This document shows positions 43,818 to 55,640 of a stretch of 64,000 nucleotides of DNA, in pieces. The stretch lies in contig NC_053038.3 in the NCBI RefSeq assembly GCF_002575655.3, positions 206,133,730 through 206,197,729 of the forward strand, read 5' to 3'. The notes under the pieces were generated by a model. That model worked only from the letters and a program-made list of their open reading frames with translations. It was not told the origin of the DNA and searched no databases. Position numbers and translations under genes: made by a program. The first letter of the stretch is position 1. Each line of letters begins with the position of its first letter. The DNA comes from Aegilops tauschii subsp. strangulata. Taxonomy: Eukaryota; Streptophyta; Magnoliopsida; Poales; Poaceae.

Positions 43818-46800
43818 ATGGTTAGACCAGGTGGTCGTGGTCGTGGTGGCAATGCCCCACCACCACCTGAGTACATGGCTGGTATGATCCAACAGTTTGA
43901 ACTGAACCGCCAATTCATGGAAAATATGATGGCTCAGTTTCCTCGCCCCAATATGGACCAGCAGCCAACCCCAGTAACTCTTCAGGATTTCATGCGCCTG
44001 AACCCAACTGTGTACCGCAGCTCAACTCAGCCTCTGGATGCTGATGACTGGCTCCGTGACATCACCTATGAGATGGAGTCTGCCAATGTAGCCCCTGCCA
44101 GCTATGTCAACTTTGCTTCCTTCTTTCTGAAGGGACCCGCAGCTCAATGGTGGGACAGCCACAGGCGTACTCTGCCGGCTGGAACAATCATCACCTGGCC
44201 AGACTTCCAAGCTGCTTTCCGTGCCCGCTTCATTCCTCAGGGAGTCATGGACCGGAAGAAGCGTGAGTTCCGCAACCTCACCCAAGGCAACAAAACTGTT
44301 GAAGCTTATCAGCGGGAGTTTCTGGACTTGTCTCGCTATGCTGAAGAGGACATTGCAACTGATGCACGCAGACAGGAGAAGTTCCGTGATGGCCTTCAAG
44401 CTGACATCAAGCTCGCACTTCTAGTGCATGACTTTGCTGATTTCGCCACCTTGGTGAACAAGGCCATCAATGTCGAAACTGGTCTGCAGGAATACCAGAG
44501 CTCTCACAGGCGCAACCGTGACACGGGCTCATCTTCGAGCTCGCCCTCTCAGAAGCGTAAGATATGGATCCCGAACAGCATGTACCGTCCAAATGCATCT
44601 GCCCCAAGGCAGACCTATGCTGCACCTCGTCTGCCTCCACCACCATCTAGGCAGTCAAGACTTCCAGCTCCACCGTCTCAAGCCCCTGTTCCCATTCCCA
44701 ATAATGGCTTGTGCTTCAGGTGTGGTCAACCAGGACACCGTGCTAGAGAATGCAACCAGAACCAGAATCAACTGGCCCTTCCAGCAACTGGCCGTGGTAA
44801 CAACCAGCCCCGCAACAACAATGCTAAGTCTTATGGTCGTGCTCATGCCAACCACGTTGATCTCAACGAAGCTCAAGACCAGCCTGCTACTGTGATGGGT
44901 ACACTCCTCGTAAATTCAGTACCAGCATCCGTTTTATTTGATACAGGTGCATCGCATTCATTCATGTCAGAAGATTTTGCATACAAGCACGACGTTAAAT
45001 GTGAGGAGATGAACACCTCGGTACTGGTCAAAACCCCCGTGGGACAGTGTCAAACCTCCTTGGTTGGCATCGATGTCCCCGTGGAAATCGAAGGGCTGGA
45101 ATTCTATGCCTCTCCCATTATCCTGAAGTCGTCTAACATCGACCTCATGTTGGGTATGGATTGGTTGAAAGCACATACTGCTTCTATAGTTTGCGCCACT
45201 AAGACCGTCCATCTGCTACACCCTTCAGATGAAATAGTTGCTTACCAAGCTCATCTGGTGCAAAATGCCGAGGCCAGGCTCTATGCATTGAATGCATTGA
45301 ACGCTGCACCACTCGAGGGCATTGAAAACATTCCCGTCGTGCGTGAATTCCTCGACGTGTTTCCTGAAGAACTTCCAGGGATTCCCCCTGCTAGAGCTGT
45401 CGAATTCATCATCGACTTGAAACCAGGCACCACTCCTATAGCCAAACGACCCTACAAAATGCCGCCGCATGAACTCCTTGAGCTTAAGGAGGAAATCGAC
45501 AAATCTCTTCGCAAAGGATTCATTCGCCCAAGTTGCTCTCCTTGGGGAGCACCTTCTCTCTTTGTCAAGAAGAAGGATGGGACAAACCGGTTAGTTCAAG
45601 ACTACCGTCCTATAAACCAAGCTACCATTCAGAATAAATACCCTCTTCCTCGGATCAATGATCTGTATGATCAACTGGCGGGTTCGTCAGTGTTCTCTAA
45701 GCTCGACTTGAGGTTGGGTTACCACCAGATCCGTGTTCGCGAAGAGGATATCCCAAAGACCGCCTTCGTGACTCGCTATGGTTCATACGAGTACACCGTC
45801 ATGTCTTTCGGTTTAACCAATGCTCCAGCCACCTTCTCTCGTCTGATGAACTATATATTCATGGATTACCTCGACAAGTTCGTCGTGGTTTATCTGGATG
45901 ATATCCTGGTATTTTCCAAGAACGAAGAAGAACATGCTGAACATCTTCGACTTGTGCTGGAAAAGCTACGAGAGCATCAACTATATGCCAAGTTCTCCAA
46001 ATGTGAATTCTGGCTACCGGAAGTAACCTATCTTGGGCATGTCATCTCTAAGGATGGTATTGCCATCAACCCTGAGCGAGTTTAGGCTATTCTTGATTGG
46101 ACTCCTCCCAAGAACATTAAGCAAGTCAGAAGTTTTCTCGGTCTCGCCAGCTATTGTCGTCGATTCGTCGAGAACTTCTCCAAGATCGCCAGGCCTCTGA
46201 CTAATCTGTTGCATAAGGGCGTCAAGTTCCAATGGACAGACAAATGTCAGGAAAGTTTCCAGGCACTCAAAGACAAGTTGACTTCTGCTCCAGTTCTAGC
46301 TCCACCTGATACTAAGAAGGACTTCGTCATTTACTGCGACGCTTCCCGTCAAGGATTAGGCTGTGTCCTAATGCAAGACCGCAAAGTGATTGCTTATGCC
46401 TCTCGGTAATTGCGCCCTCACGAAGAGAACTACCCAGTTCACGACCTCGAACTTGCTGCTGTCATTCATGCGCTGAAGCAGTGGCGACATTACCTTCTCG
46501 GTAATCGTTGCGAGATCTTCACTGACCACCAAAGTCTGAAGTATCTGTTTACTCAGCCAGATCTGAACCTCCGTCAGCAGAGATGGATGGAGCTTGTTGC
46601 AGACATTGACTTGCGTATTTCCTATACGCCAGGCAAGGCTAATGTAATGGCTGATGCCTTGAGCCGCAAGTCTTACTGCAACCACCTCCAGGTTCACAAA
46701 GTTCAGCCCTCGCTTGTTGAAGAATTCAGGAAGCTGAACCTCCATATTGTTCCTCCGGGTGCACTCGCTCCCCCTCCTAAGGAGTTTGGCAAGGTGAACC

Positions 46801-48296
46801 TCCACGCTGTTACCCAGGGTTCCCTCAATACCCTAGTTGCTAAACCAGATCTCGTGGATAGCATCAAAAGGCTACAGAAGTATGACTCTGAAGCCCACAA
46901 GATTAAGCGCTACCTCGCAGAAGGAAAGCCCTCATTCTTCACCATTGCTGAAGATGGCACCTTATACTTCAAGGGCCGCCTAGTGGTGCCATGTGCAGAG
47001 AAAAACCTGGATATGACACAGGAAGTTATGAAAGAAGCTCATGATACGCCTCTATGTATCCATCCTGGTAGTACAAAGATGTACCAAGACATCCGTCAGA
47101 GATTCTGGTGGTCTAATATGAAACAAGACATTGCTCGTTATGTTGCTGAGTGTGACGTTTGCCGTCGTATCAAAGCAGAACATCAAAGGCCTGCTGGAAC
47201 TCTGCAACCTATCTCTATTCCTGAATGGAAATGGGACCATGTTGAGATGGACTTCGTCACTGGATTTCCCAAATCACAGAAAGGTAATGATGCTATTCTT
47301 GTCGTCATTGACCGGCTTTCCAAAGTTGCACATTTCCTGGCGGTCAAAGAAACGATCACTGCTAGCCAGTTGGCAACGCTCTATATGTCCAGGATTGTTT
47401 CACTCCACGGTATTCCATTGGTTATCAGCTCAGACCGTGGTAGCTTATTCACTTCAAGATTCTGGGCAAGTTTCCAAGAAGCTATGGGAACTCATCTGTC
47501 ATTCAATACTGCATTTCATCCTCAGTCGCAGGGGCAAGTTGAACGCGTCAACCAAGTTCTCGAAGATATGCTTCGAGCTTGTGTTATTTCCTTCGGCAAG
47601 AAATGGGAGGAATCTCTCCCGTATGCTGAGTTCTCTTATAATAATAGCTATCAAGCTAGTCTGAAGATGGCCCCCTTCGAAGTGTTATATGGACGAAAGT
47701 GCCGAACCCCTCTGAACTGGTCAGAAACTGGGGAACGTCCACTCTTCGGTCCGGATATTATCCAAGATGCCGAAGAACAAGTCCGCATTATTCGTGAGAA
47801 TCTCAAGACTGCTCAGTCACGTCAGAAGAGTCAGTATGACCGTCATCATAAAGACATGGTCTATCAACCTGGCGAAAAGGCTTATCTTTGAGTCACACCT
47901 ATGAAGGGTGCTCACCGCTTCGGGATCAAGGGCAAGCTAGCTCCTCGATATATTGGCCCATTCACTATTCTCGAAAGGCGTGGAAAAGTGGCATACCAAC
48001 TGGAGCTACCGCCGAACCTTTCTCGGGTTCACGATGTGTTCCATGTGTCACAGCTCCGTCGTTGCTTCAAGGACCCAATCCGAGCTGTGGATCATGAAGT
48101 GCTCGAATTGCAGCAAGACCTCTCCTATAAGGAGCATCCGGTCCGCATTCTCGACCAAGCTGAACGCCGCACACGTTAGAAGGCGATCAAGTTTCTCAAA
48201 GTCCAGTGGTCGCACCATTCTGAAGATGAAGCCACTTGGGAACGAGAGGATCGTCTACGCGAAGAATACCCCGCACTGTTTCCTTCTACCTCCTAA
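43818..48296 (+). pseudogene. E7 Gag-Pol polyprotein with chromodomain, four in-frame stops
   Basis: Start at ATG 43818 ([11 protein letters not shown]; an in-frame ATG at 43755 is possible). Gag capsid domain is around residues 75-220 ([17 protein letters not shown]). Zinc knuckle [15 protein letters not shown] at residue 299. Protease [11 protein letters not shown] at 373. RT palm motif [10 protein letters not shown], with Tyr at 692. RNase [18 protein letters not shown] and [10 protein letters not shown]. Integrase: [15 protein letters not shown] zinc finger, then [16 protein letters not shown] and GQVERVNQ giving DDE. The chromodomain lies at about 48129-48285 (IKFLKVQWSHHSEDEATWE). Stops: TAG 46083, TAA 46407, TGA 47889, TAG 48177; all lie in the same frame with no frameshift. 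At least three are explained by single C to T changes. Confidence 0.92.
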
Positions 48297-48318
48297 ATCT
48301 CGGGACGAGATTTCTTGT

Positions 48319-48331
48319 AGTGGAGGAGATT
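48319..48331 (+). other. E7 polypurine tract
   Basis: AGTGGAGGAGATT directly before the 3' LTR, preceded by the CTCGGGACGAGAT motif shared with E1. Confidence 0.85.
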
Positions 48332-50367
48332 TGTAACGCCCGGGGAATCAAGCTACAGTAATTCCCCGCTAATCATGCCACGTCACCTCGGTTACTGTTG
48401 TTAACCGTGCGATGATCCAAAATCGTTTCAAAATTTAAATTTAAATTAATGCCGACAGTAAAAGTTTTTCAAAAAATTGAAACAAAAATGTTCGGTGGGT
48501 GCCAAATATTACAAGGGTAATTATACTAAAGAAAACATATTTTTATAAAATGCCTAAATAAATTAAATTGAAATAAAACAGAAAAGAAAATAAATAAAAG
48601 AAAGAAATTACAAAAAAAGGAAAACAAAAAAAACAAAAGGAGGAAGAACCCCCCCCCCTGCTGGACCGCGGCCCAGCTGGCCATCGGGCCAACCAGGCCG
48701 GCCCCCACTCCTCTCCTTATCCCCTCACCCCCCCCCCCCCCCGCAACCCTAGCCACCACCGACACCCCCCACTCCTCCTCGTTCCCCACTCCCCCTCCCT
48801 CACCCGATCCCGTCTGGATCTGGAACGGGGCAGTTTCTCCGGCCCCGTCGAACGCCGTCGGCGCCCAACCCCGACGCCGCGCCCGACCCGCCATCCGCCG
48901 CCCGGAACGCCACCGCCACGGCCACCTCGCCGGAGCCACCGCGCCGCCGCCTCCCTGGAGTCCCCCGCTCGCCCGACGACCCCGCCGCCTGGATCGACGC
49001 CGCCTCGACCTCGTCTCGTCCCCGACGGCCTGCCTCCCCATCGCCGTCGTCCCCGTCAACCACCTCGCGCCCCGCTGCCAAAACCCTACCGGCCCCGTGA
49101 GCTTCCCCTCCCTCATCTCTCTGCCGTGTCGCGCGTCCGCTCCGCCGTGGCCGCGCCCTCTCCCCCCCCAGCGCTCCCGCGTCGTCTGCAACTCCGGCCG
49201 CCGTTGCTTGCGGCTGCTCCAGCGCACGCCCTCGACGCCTCCGCCCGCACCTGCCCCGTCCGGCCTCAAGACGCGCTCCGACCGCGCTCACGGCGGCCCG
49301 CGCTCACCGTGGCCTCGCCCCGCACCATTGCCTCACTCCCGCGCCGGTTCCCTCTCCCCTCTGTCCCCGCGCGAGCACCACCGCTCGCCGCTCGCCCCGT
49401 CGACGGCGCCCTCGCCTCCGTTCCCCCCTGCTCCCCCGCAAGCGCCCCCCCTCCTCTGCACTTGGCCACGGCCCTGCTCCTGCGGCTCCCTCCACCGCGC
49501 CGGAGCCCCAGCGGTGGCCAGTGGTCGTGCCCGGGCCACGGCTCCCGTGCCTCCTCCCCGTTGTCCACGGGCGAGGCCATCGGTCGGGCGCCCGCCCGCG
49601 CCCGCTTGGGCAGTGCCCGCCGCCCGCGCCCGCTAAGGCCCAGTGGCCCTATGACAATGGGACCCCACTCCAAAATGTTTAAAAAAAAGAAAAGAATTTA
49701 AAAATAATAATAATAATAATAATAATAAATTAATTAATAAAAATTAATAAATAAATAAAGAAAGAAAATAAAAGTAAAAATAAATTTAATTAATTAATTA
49801 ATTAATTAACTAAATTAATTAAGTTAATTAATCCTGTTTAAATTAATCTAATTAGTTAGTTAATTTAATTAAACAGTAGTTAATTAGCTAACAGCCCTGA
49901 CAGGTGGGACCCACCTGTCAGGTTGACCAGGTCAACGGTCAACGTTGACTGCTGACGTTAGCATGACATCATGCTGATGTCATAAATCCAAATTTCGAAT
50001 TAAATTAAATAATTAATTAAATTCCAGAAATTATTAAAATCTTTAGAAAATCATATCTTTTAATCCGTAACTCGGATGGAAATACTTTGTACATGAAAGT
50101 TGCTCAGAACGACGAGACGAATCCGGGTACGCAGCCCGTTCGTCCACCACACATCCCTAACCTATCGAACCTGCAACTTTTCACCTCCGGTTCATCTGTC
50201 TGAAAACGCGAAACACCGGGGATACTTTCCCGGATGTTTCCCCCTTCGCCGGTACCACCTACTGTCGCGTTAGGACACACCTAGCACCGCTCATTGTCAT
50301 GTCACGCATCGTCATGCTTATGTTTGCATTGTATTTACTGTTTCTTCCCCCCTCTTCTCTCCGGTAG

Positions 50368-50442
50368 ACTACGAGACCGACACTGCTGCTGCCCAGTTCG
50401 ACTACGGAGTTGACGACCCCTCCTACTTGCCAGAGCAACCAG
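50368..50442 (+). other. Exon-like block a in E7 3' LTR
   Basis: Identical in frame and borders to 40706-40780. Confidence 0.4.
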
Positions 50443-51765
50443 GCAAGCCCCCCTTGATCACCAGATATCGCCTATTCTCCTCTATACTGCTTGCATTAGA
50501 GTAGTGTAGCATGTTGCTGCTTTCCGTTAATCCTATACTGATGCATAGCCTATCCTTGCTACTACTGTTGTTACCTTTACCTGCAATCCTACATGCTTAG
50601 TATAGGATGCTAGTGACCCATCAGTGGCCCTACACTCTTGTCCGTCTGCCATGCTATACTACTGGGCCGTGATCACTTCGGGAGGTGATCACGGGTATAT
50701 CCTATATACATTATATACATGACACATTTGGTGACTAAAGTCGGGTCGGCTCGAGGAGTACCCGCAAGTGATTCTGATGAGGGGGCTGAAAGGACAGGTG
50801 GCTCCACCCCGGTAGAGGTGGGCCTGGGTTCCTGACGGCCCCCGACTGTTACTTTATGGCGGAGCGACAGGGCAGGTTGAGACCACCTAGGAGAGAGGTG
50901 GGCCTGGCCCTGGTCGGTGTTCGCAGATACTTAACACGCTTAACGAGTTCTTGGTATTTGATCTGAGTCTGGCCATTTGGTCTATACGCACTAACCATCT
51001 ACGCGGGAGTAGTTATGGGTATCCCGGCGTCGTGGTATCAGCCGAAGCCTTCGTGACGTCAGCGACTGAGTGGCGCGCGCCGGATTGGACTGGAACGCCA
51101 CTAGGCTAGGTCTGCTTCCGGCCGCGTACGCAACGTGCAGGTGTGCAAAGGGCGATGGGCCCAGACCCCTGCGCGCATAGGGTTAGACCGGCGTGCTGAC
51201 CTCTCTGTTGTGCTTAGGTGGGGCTGCGACGTGTTGATCTTACGAGGCCGGGCATGACCCAGAAAAGTGTGTCCGGCCAAATGGGATCGAGCGTGTTGGG
51301 TTATGTGGTGCACCCCTGCAGGGAAGTTTATCTATTCGAATAGCCGTGTCCCTCGGTAAAAGGACGACCCGGAGTTGTACCTTGACCTTATGACAACTAG
51401 AACTGGATACTGTATAAAATACACCCTTCCAAGTGCCAGATACAACCCAGTGATTGCTCTCTAACAGGGCGACGAGGAGGGGATCGCCGGGTAGGATTAT
51501 GCTATGCGATGCTACTTGGAGGACTACAATCTACTCTCTTCTACATGCTGCAAGATGGAGATGGCCAGAAGCGTAGTCTTCGACAGGACTAGCTATCCCC
51601 CTTTTATTCTGGCATTCTGCAGTTCAGTCCACTGATATGCCCCTTTACACATATACCCATGCATATGTAGTGTAGCTCCTTGCTTGCGAGTACTTTGGAT
51701 GAGTACTCACGGTTGCTTCTCTCCCTCTTTTCCCCCTTTCCTTTCTATCTGGTTGTCGCCACCAG

Positions 51766-51866
51766 ATGTTGGAGTCCAGGAGCCAGACGCCACCGTCGAC
51801 GACGACACCTACGACACTGGAGGTGCCTACTACTACGTGCAGCCCGCTGATGACGACCAGGAGTAG
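51766..51866 (+). other. Exon-like block b in E7 3' LTR
   Basis: Same frame and stop as 42104-42204, with a synonymous change near the end (GACGAT to GATGAC, both Asp-Asp). Confidence 0.4.
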
Positions 51867-52164
51867 TTAGGAGGATCCCAGGCAGGAGGCCTGCGCCTCG
51901 TTCGATCTGTATCCCAGTTTGTGCTAGCCTTCTTAAGGCAAACTTGTTTAACTTATGTCTGTACTCAGATATTGTTGCTTCCGCTGACTCGTCTGTGATC
52001 GAGCACTTGTATTCGAGCCCTCGAGGCCCCTGGCTTATATTATGATGCTTGTATGACTTATTTATGTTTTAGAGTTGTGTTGTGATATCTTCCCGTGAGT
52101 CCCTGATCTTGATCGTACACCTTTGCGTGCATGATTAGTGTACGGTCAAATCGGGGGCGTCACA

Positions 52165-52169
52165 CCACA
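52165..52169 (+). repeat. E7 target site duplication, right copy
   Basis: CCACA, identical to 38684-38688. Confidence 0.95.
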
Positions 52170-52443
52170 GCCCTCCAAGATGCGGTCGAGCTAGTCACCA
52201 AGTGTGAGGCCTGCTAGTTCCATTCCAAAAACATCCATCTGCCTGCACAAGCTCTTCAGACAATCCCTTCGTCATGGCCGTTTTCGGTCTGGGGGCTCGA
52301 TATCCTCGACCCTTTCCCCCGAGCTGTCGGGGGCTTTGAATTCTTGTTTGTTGCCATCGACAAGTTTACAAAGTGGCCAGAAGTAGATGCCGTGAGAAAG
52401 GTGACTGCTCAGTCAGCTATCAAGTTCTTGAATGGATTTGTGA
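52170..52443 (+). pseudogene. E6 integrase, resumed after E7 and truncated
   Basis: ALQDAVELVTKCEAC (zinc-binding Cys residues), then TIPSSWPFSVWGLDILDPFP (first catalytic Asp) and FKWPEVD-like sequence to SAIKFLNGF. A TAG replaces the codon after CEAC. The homology stops within about 7 bases of the point where E6a is also cut. Confidence 0.85.
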
Positions 52444-53275
52444 TACATGGCTACTACCTCAAACGTATGTGCTATGCATGACCAGGAACCAGGAGGAAGG
52501 ACATAGAACAACTAGGACCATTAGACAAGATGATGAGGACACCAAGCGCAAGGAACAAGAGGAAAAGCTACCACCAAGCTACAACTCTTGGACGTTCGAC
52601 GACCTACGGACGACGGATGATCTCCAGATGTCCCACGCCTGGAGATTCCACTAGCCAGAATGACTACAACAGAGGCACCCTAGAGCGCCCAGACGACCGC
52701 CAGATGCCGGGCATTCGACATCCATCAGCCACTGGACAACCGACCCCGTCCGGATATCCGGTGCCACATGTCCAGAGAAGAAACGTCGGAAGTCTGACGC
52801 CCTCCGGACGTTCGGACCCTCGCGAGCGACCAGACATCCAGTAACCATCGGACGTCCGACCCTGCCTGTGCGCAGCCTCTCAGGTTTCCACCTATGTATC
52901 CCTCTCCCACTTACCCCTTCGTGGCCCTAGACTATATATACTCCTACACCTCCCCCATTTTAGGGTTAGCATTGTGATAGCTCATTAAGAGATAGAACTT
53001 TGCTCATACATTTGGTTCTACTCCATCAAGAGACGCGGTCTCTTTGGAGAAGATCCACTCTTGGATTCAAGACCCCTCACGGGAAGACCCCTCAAGACCT
53101 CCTAATGGAGATGAACTAGTTACCTCTTGTATCCCCCTCTGTTGGATGTGAATCATGTATCTCTCTTTGTGTTCATGGATCTAGCACATGTCTGACCGTT
53201 TCTCGTTGATTGTAGTGTTTCCTCTCGTTTCCCCTCGTGTGTTCATCGTGTTCTTCATGGGATACCCTCCAAATC
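52444..53275. repeat. Unclassified repeat-like DNA, possibly an LTR fragment
   Basis: The middle part (52740-52870) has several variants of a CGGACGTCCGACC motif. A TATA-like ACTATATATACTCC follows at about 52930 and a stretch rich in GACCCCTCA repeats at 53070-53100. This composition is like an LTR, but no partner, primer site or coding motif is visible. Open frames here (52373-52654, 52530-52844) have no recognisable domain. Confidence 0.35.
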
Positions 53276-53551
53276 ATGAAATATCGGCCCCTAGGATTCC
53301 ACCCTACATCAGCCGTCCAGCCTGACACGACGAGCTCGCCGCGGGATTCCCTGGAGTATTCCAAGCCTCCGAAATTCGTGATCTAATCTGGGGCATGGTA
53401 CCCGATGAAGGCCAGATGGTCCCCCGAATCGGCGCAAAAGATCATGCAACTGAACACGAAGAGTGGGCCAAGAACATATACGTTCCCGTGGCTGGAGCCA
53501 TAGTTAATCTATAGATTAGGCATCAATCCCTGTGTTGATCGCACAACGGAA
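53276..53551 (-). pseudogene. E8 leader and gag start
   Basis: Minus-strand continuation after the primer site, with a short frame starting MAPATGTYMFLAHS near 53500. It is too short and broken to define a domain. Confidence 0.4.
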
Positions 53552-53570
53552 CTCTCAATGAAAGCACCAG
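53552..53570 (-). other. E8 primer binding site
   Basis: On the minus strand CTGGTGCTTTCATTGAGAG, the same as the E4 site but for the first base. Confidence 0.75.
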
Positions 53571-54068
53571 TGTCGGTGTAAAATCCGGCGAACCTGGGGG
53601 TAGGGGGTTCCGAGCTGTGGATCTCAGATCGGTGGTAACATGGACAAAGGAGGCGATGCTTACCATGGTTTGGGCCTCTTGATGGAGGTAAAACCCTATG
53701 TCATGCTCTTGTTTATATTGATGGAGATGTATCGAGTACAAGCTTGATCTACCTCGAGATTGTAAGTTGTGTTCTAACCCTAAGGCTTGGTGAATGTAAT
53801 TGTGATTTGGTCCCCTCTACGGGCTAAACCCTTCATCTTATATACACGCCAGGTAGGGCATCTAGGGTTACATGGTCGGTATCTAGGGGATCGCATGGAG
53901 GCGGCAGGAGATGTCTTGGAGTATACGTCAAGTCTTCGGGAGAGCCAATCTTGATCACGTCTATCCATACAGCTTTCGGAGTCGGTCCGGTGGAGAGTGA
54001 GTCCCACATGCCCATCCCAAGGACTACAGTCCGACTTGGTTGGCACCCCTTAGTCCAGGACACCGTCA
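53571..54068 (-). repeat. E8 5' LTR
   Basis: On the minus strand it begins TGACGGTGTCCTGGACTAAGG and ends ACACCGACA, resembling the E4 LTR at both ends. A TATATAAG-type box is at 53837-53845 (minus). CTTGG (54069-54073) is the expected target duplication, whose partner is lost. Confidence 0.8.
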
Positions 54069-54089
54069 CTTGGTGAACAGACAAAACAC

Positions 54090-54890
54090 ATGAATGAAGC
54101 AGAAGATGATGAGAATCTCTTCCATGTTCGCCAGAGTTACAATTTCACTCCAAAAGAAGCAAAAGAGTTCTTCGAGTATTTCTTGTCAGTTAAGACACTC
54201 TCTTTCTACTCCGCAAACATCAGAAGTCTCATGGTTGTGAGCTCAGGTAAAATGAAGTTCTCACACATGAAGTCACATGATTGCCACGTAATGATGACAC
54301 AAATCCTCCCAGTGGCCATCAGGAATGTGATGGACACACACATAAGCAACACACTCATTGATCTCTGTGATTTCTTCAACAAACTATGGTAGAAAGTGGT
54401 AGATCCTGAAGAGCTAGAGTATATGCTATAGGATATTGGAAGAATGTTGTCCAGCCTAGAGATGCTTTTCCCGCTGTCATTCTTTGATGTCATAGTCCAT
54501 CTCACTGTGCACCTTGTGGACGACATAAAGTATTGTGATCATGTGTTTCTTTGCAACATGTATCCCTTAGAGTGGTTCATGGGAATATTGAAGCGTTATT
54601 GTTGCCGCGAGGGAAGAATGGCTGGTAAGCCGGTCCTTGCTGGCACGCAACACGCTGCACCCGGAAATGAGGCCGATAAAACCCATTTGATGATATTGCT
54701 TAGCAGTCGAGTTCTCAATGCTTATGCTGAAGAACACTTGGTGGAGATACGACGAAGCTTCTTACCCATGGTGCATCCATTATATATCGAGATGAAGGTG
54801 CACATTATGGAATACGTCAGATGGCTAAAGGATCGTTTGGCACGCGGATCCATGGATGACATTGCAACGTGGTTGGCACAAAAGCCATGA
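54090..54890 (+). pseudogene. CACTA transposase, DUF4218-like region
   Basis: One frame with two TAG stops (54390, 54429). Motifs: SHDCHVMMTQILPVAIRNVM, LIDLCDFFNKLW, KVVDPEELE, LSSLEMLFPLSFFDVIVHL, MYPLEWFMGILKRYCC. These are the conserved segments of the DUF4218 region that follows the Tnp2 transposase core (PF02992). The core itself is absent, replaced at 54069 by E8. Confidence 0.82.
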
Positions 54891-54904
54891 CCTACGGTAT
54901 TGAG

Positions 54905-55451
54905 GTTACCAAGCATATGACATAAATGGCTACACGTTCTACAGTTATGAACGTGATAAGAAGACCTCATATCAGAATAGCTCTTTTCAAATAGAATGCA
55001 TGACTGTAGATGAATCTGTTAAAAGGGTATACTATGGAACCATGATACAAATTTGGGAGATTAACCATGTGAAAGTTAAGGTGGCATTATTCAGGTGCAA
55101 ATGGGTCCCTCTTAGTCAGGTAAAGGTTGATGATTATAGGAAGACCTATGTTAACACGACAAATATGGCATATCACAAGGACTCGTTCATTCTTGCCAGC
55201 GATGCTACCCAGATTTTCTATGTGAAAGACCCTTGCATCAGAACTTCCATGTAGTGATGCATGGTAAGTGGAGCTTACTGGGCATTGAGGATGTTGCTGA
55301 AGAGAACGAGTACGATGAATTTGCTGAGTTGCTAGCCAAGGGATCACGCACCAAACATAAAGAGCGGCTTAAAATCATCAAAAATCATAAGTTAATTTGG
55401 GGTCAACCTAATGATCCCACTTTCCCCATGTACATGGGAATTAATCCGTAA
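54905..55451 (+). pseudogene. CACTA transposase, DUF4216-like region
   Basis: After a frameshift, INGYTFYSYERDKKTSYQ, then YYGTMIQIWEINH, VALFRCKWVP, and SFILASDATQIFYVKDPC match the DUF4216 domain order in CACTA transposases. A stop at 55252 and a frame change lead to a tail ending PTFPMYMGINP (55451). Confidence 0.8.
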
Positions 55452-55640
55452 CACTATTTATATGCCTATTCTACAACTTAATTCGTTCAATTTAGAACTA
55501 TCACGTGTACTGAATTGTGACTTATGCCCGAACCTCTATTAATCAAAGAAAGTTTAATATGTTGACCTTGATATGTTGTCAGCCTACGTAATGAATTTGA
55601 ATTATTTATGATTATACACCCCAGAGCTAGCACACTCAAT
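55452..55640. other. CACTA spacer
   Basis: AT-rich DNA without a frame or repeat I can support. Confidence 0.4.

Larger units (their letters stand above)
38689..52164 (+). mobile_element. E7: complete Ty3/Gypsy chromovirus with 3.8 kb LTRs and an extra ORF
   Basis: 13.5 kb, with LTRs of 3814 and 3833 bp, a tRNA-Met primer site, an extra ORF, gag-pol with a chromodomain, a purine tract and a perfect CCACA duplication. The LTR copies differ mainly by homopolymer and short-repeat length and a few substitutions, so it is younger than E1. Gag-pol keeps one frame throughout with four stop codons. A terminal chromodomain and the tRNA-Met primer site fit the Tekay/Del type of chromovirus (inference). 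Confidence 0.95.
48332..52164 (+). repeat. E7 3' LTR
   Basis: 3833 bp, colinear with 38689-42502. Differences are mostly length changes in C, A and AAT runs plus few substitutions. It contains copies of all LTR sub-features: palindrome 49896-49922, hairpin about 50668-50695, TTCGAA block 51312-51362. Confidence 0.93.
33597..52443 (+). mobile_element. E6: Tat-lineage element interrupted by E7, 3' end missing
   Basis: The internal region 33597-38688 continues at 52165-52443 after E7. The domain order and motifs match E3. Coding is broken by many frameshifts and stops. It ends abruptly in the integrase core at about 52443, so its 3' part and 3' LTR are lost. Confidence 0.85.
53276..54068 (-). 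mobile_element. E8: 5' end of a Tat-lineage element, minus strand
   Basis: A 498-bp LTR (53571-54068), a primer site and about 275 bases of leader and gag start, read leftward. The rest is missing at 53276. It appears inserted into the CACTA transposase; the other half of that insertion is not present, so a deletion followed. Confidence 0.75.

Noticed and set aside
48526..49701. 247-codon minus-strand frame and overlapping plus-strand frames in the E7 3' LTR
   Set aside because: Shadow of the same GC-rich region; the 5' LTR copy does not keep the long frame.
34004..52443. E6 and E6a as two halves of one element split by an insertion
   Set aside because: Both contain overlapping RT, RNase H and integrase parts, so they are separate copies.
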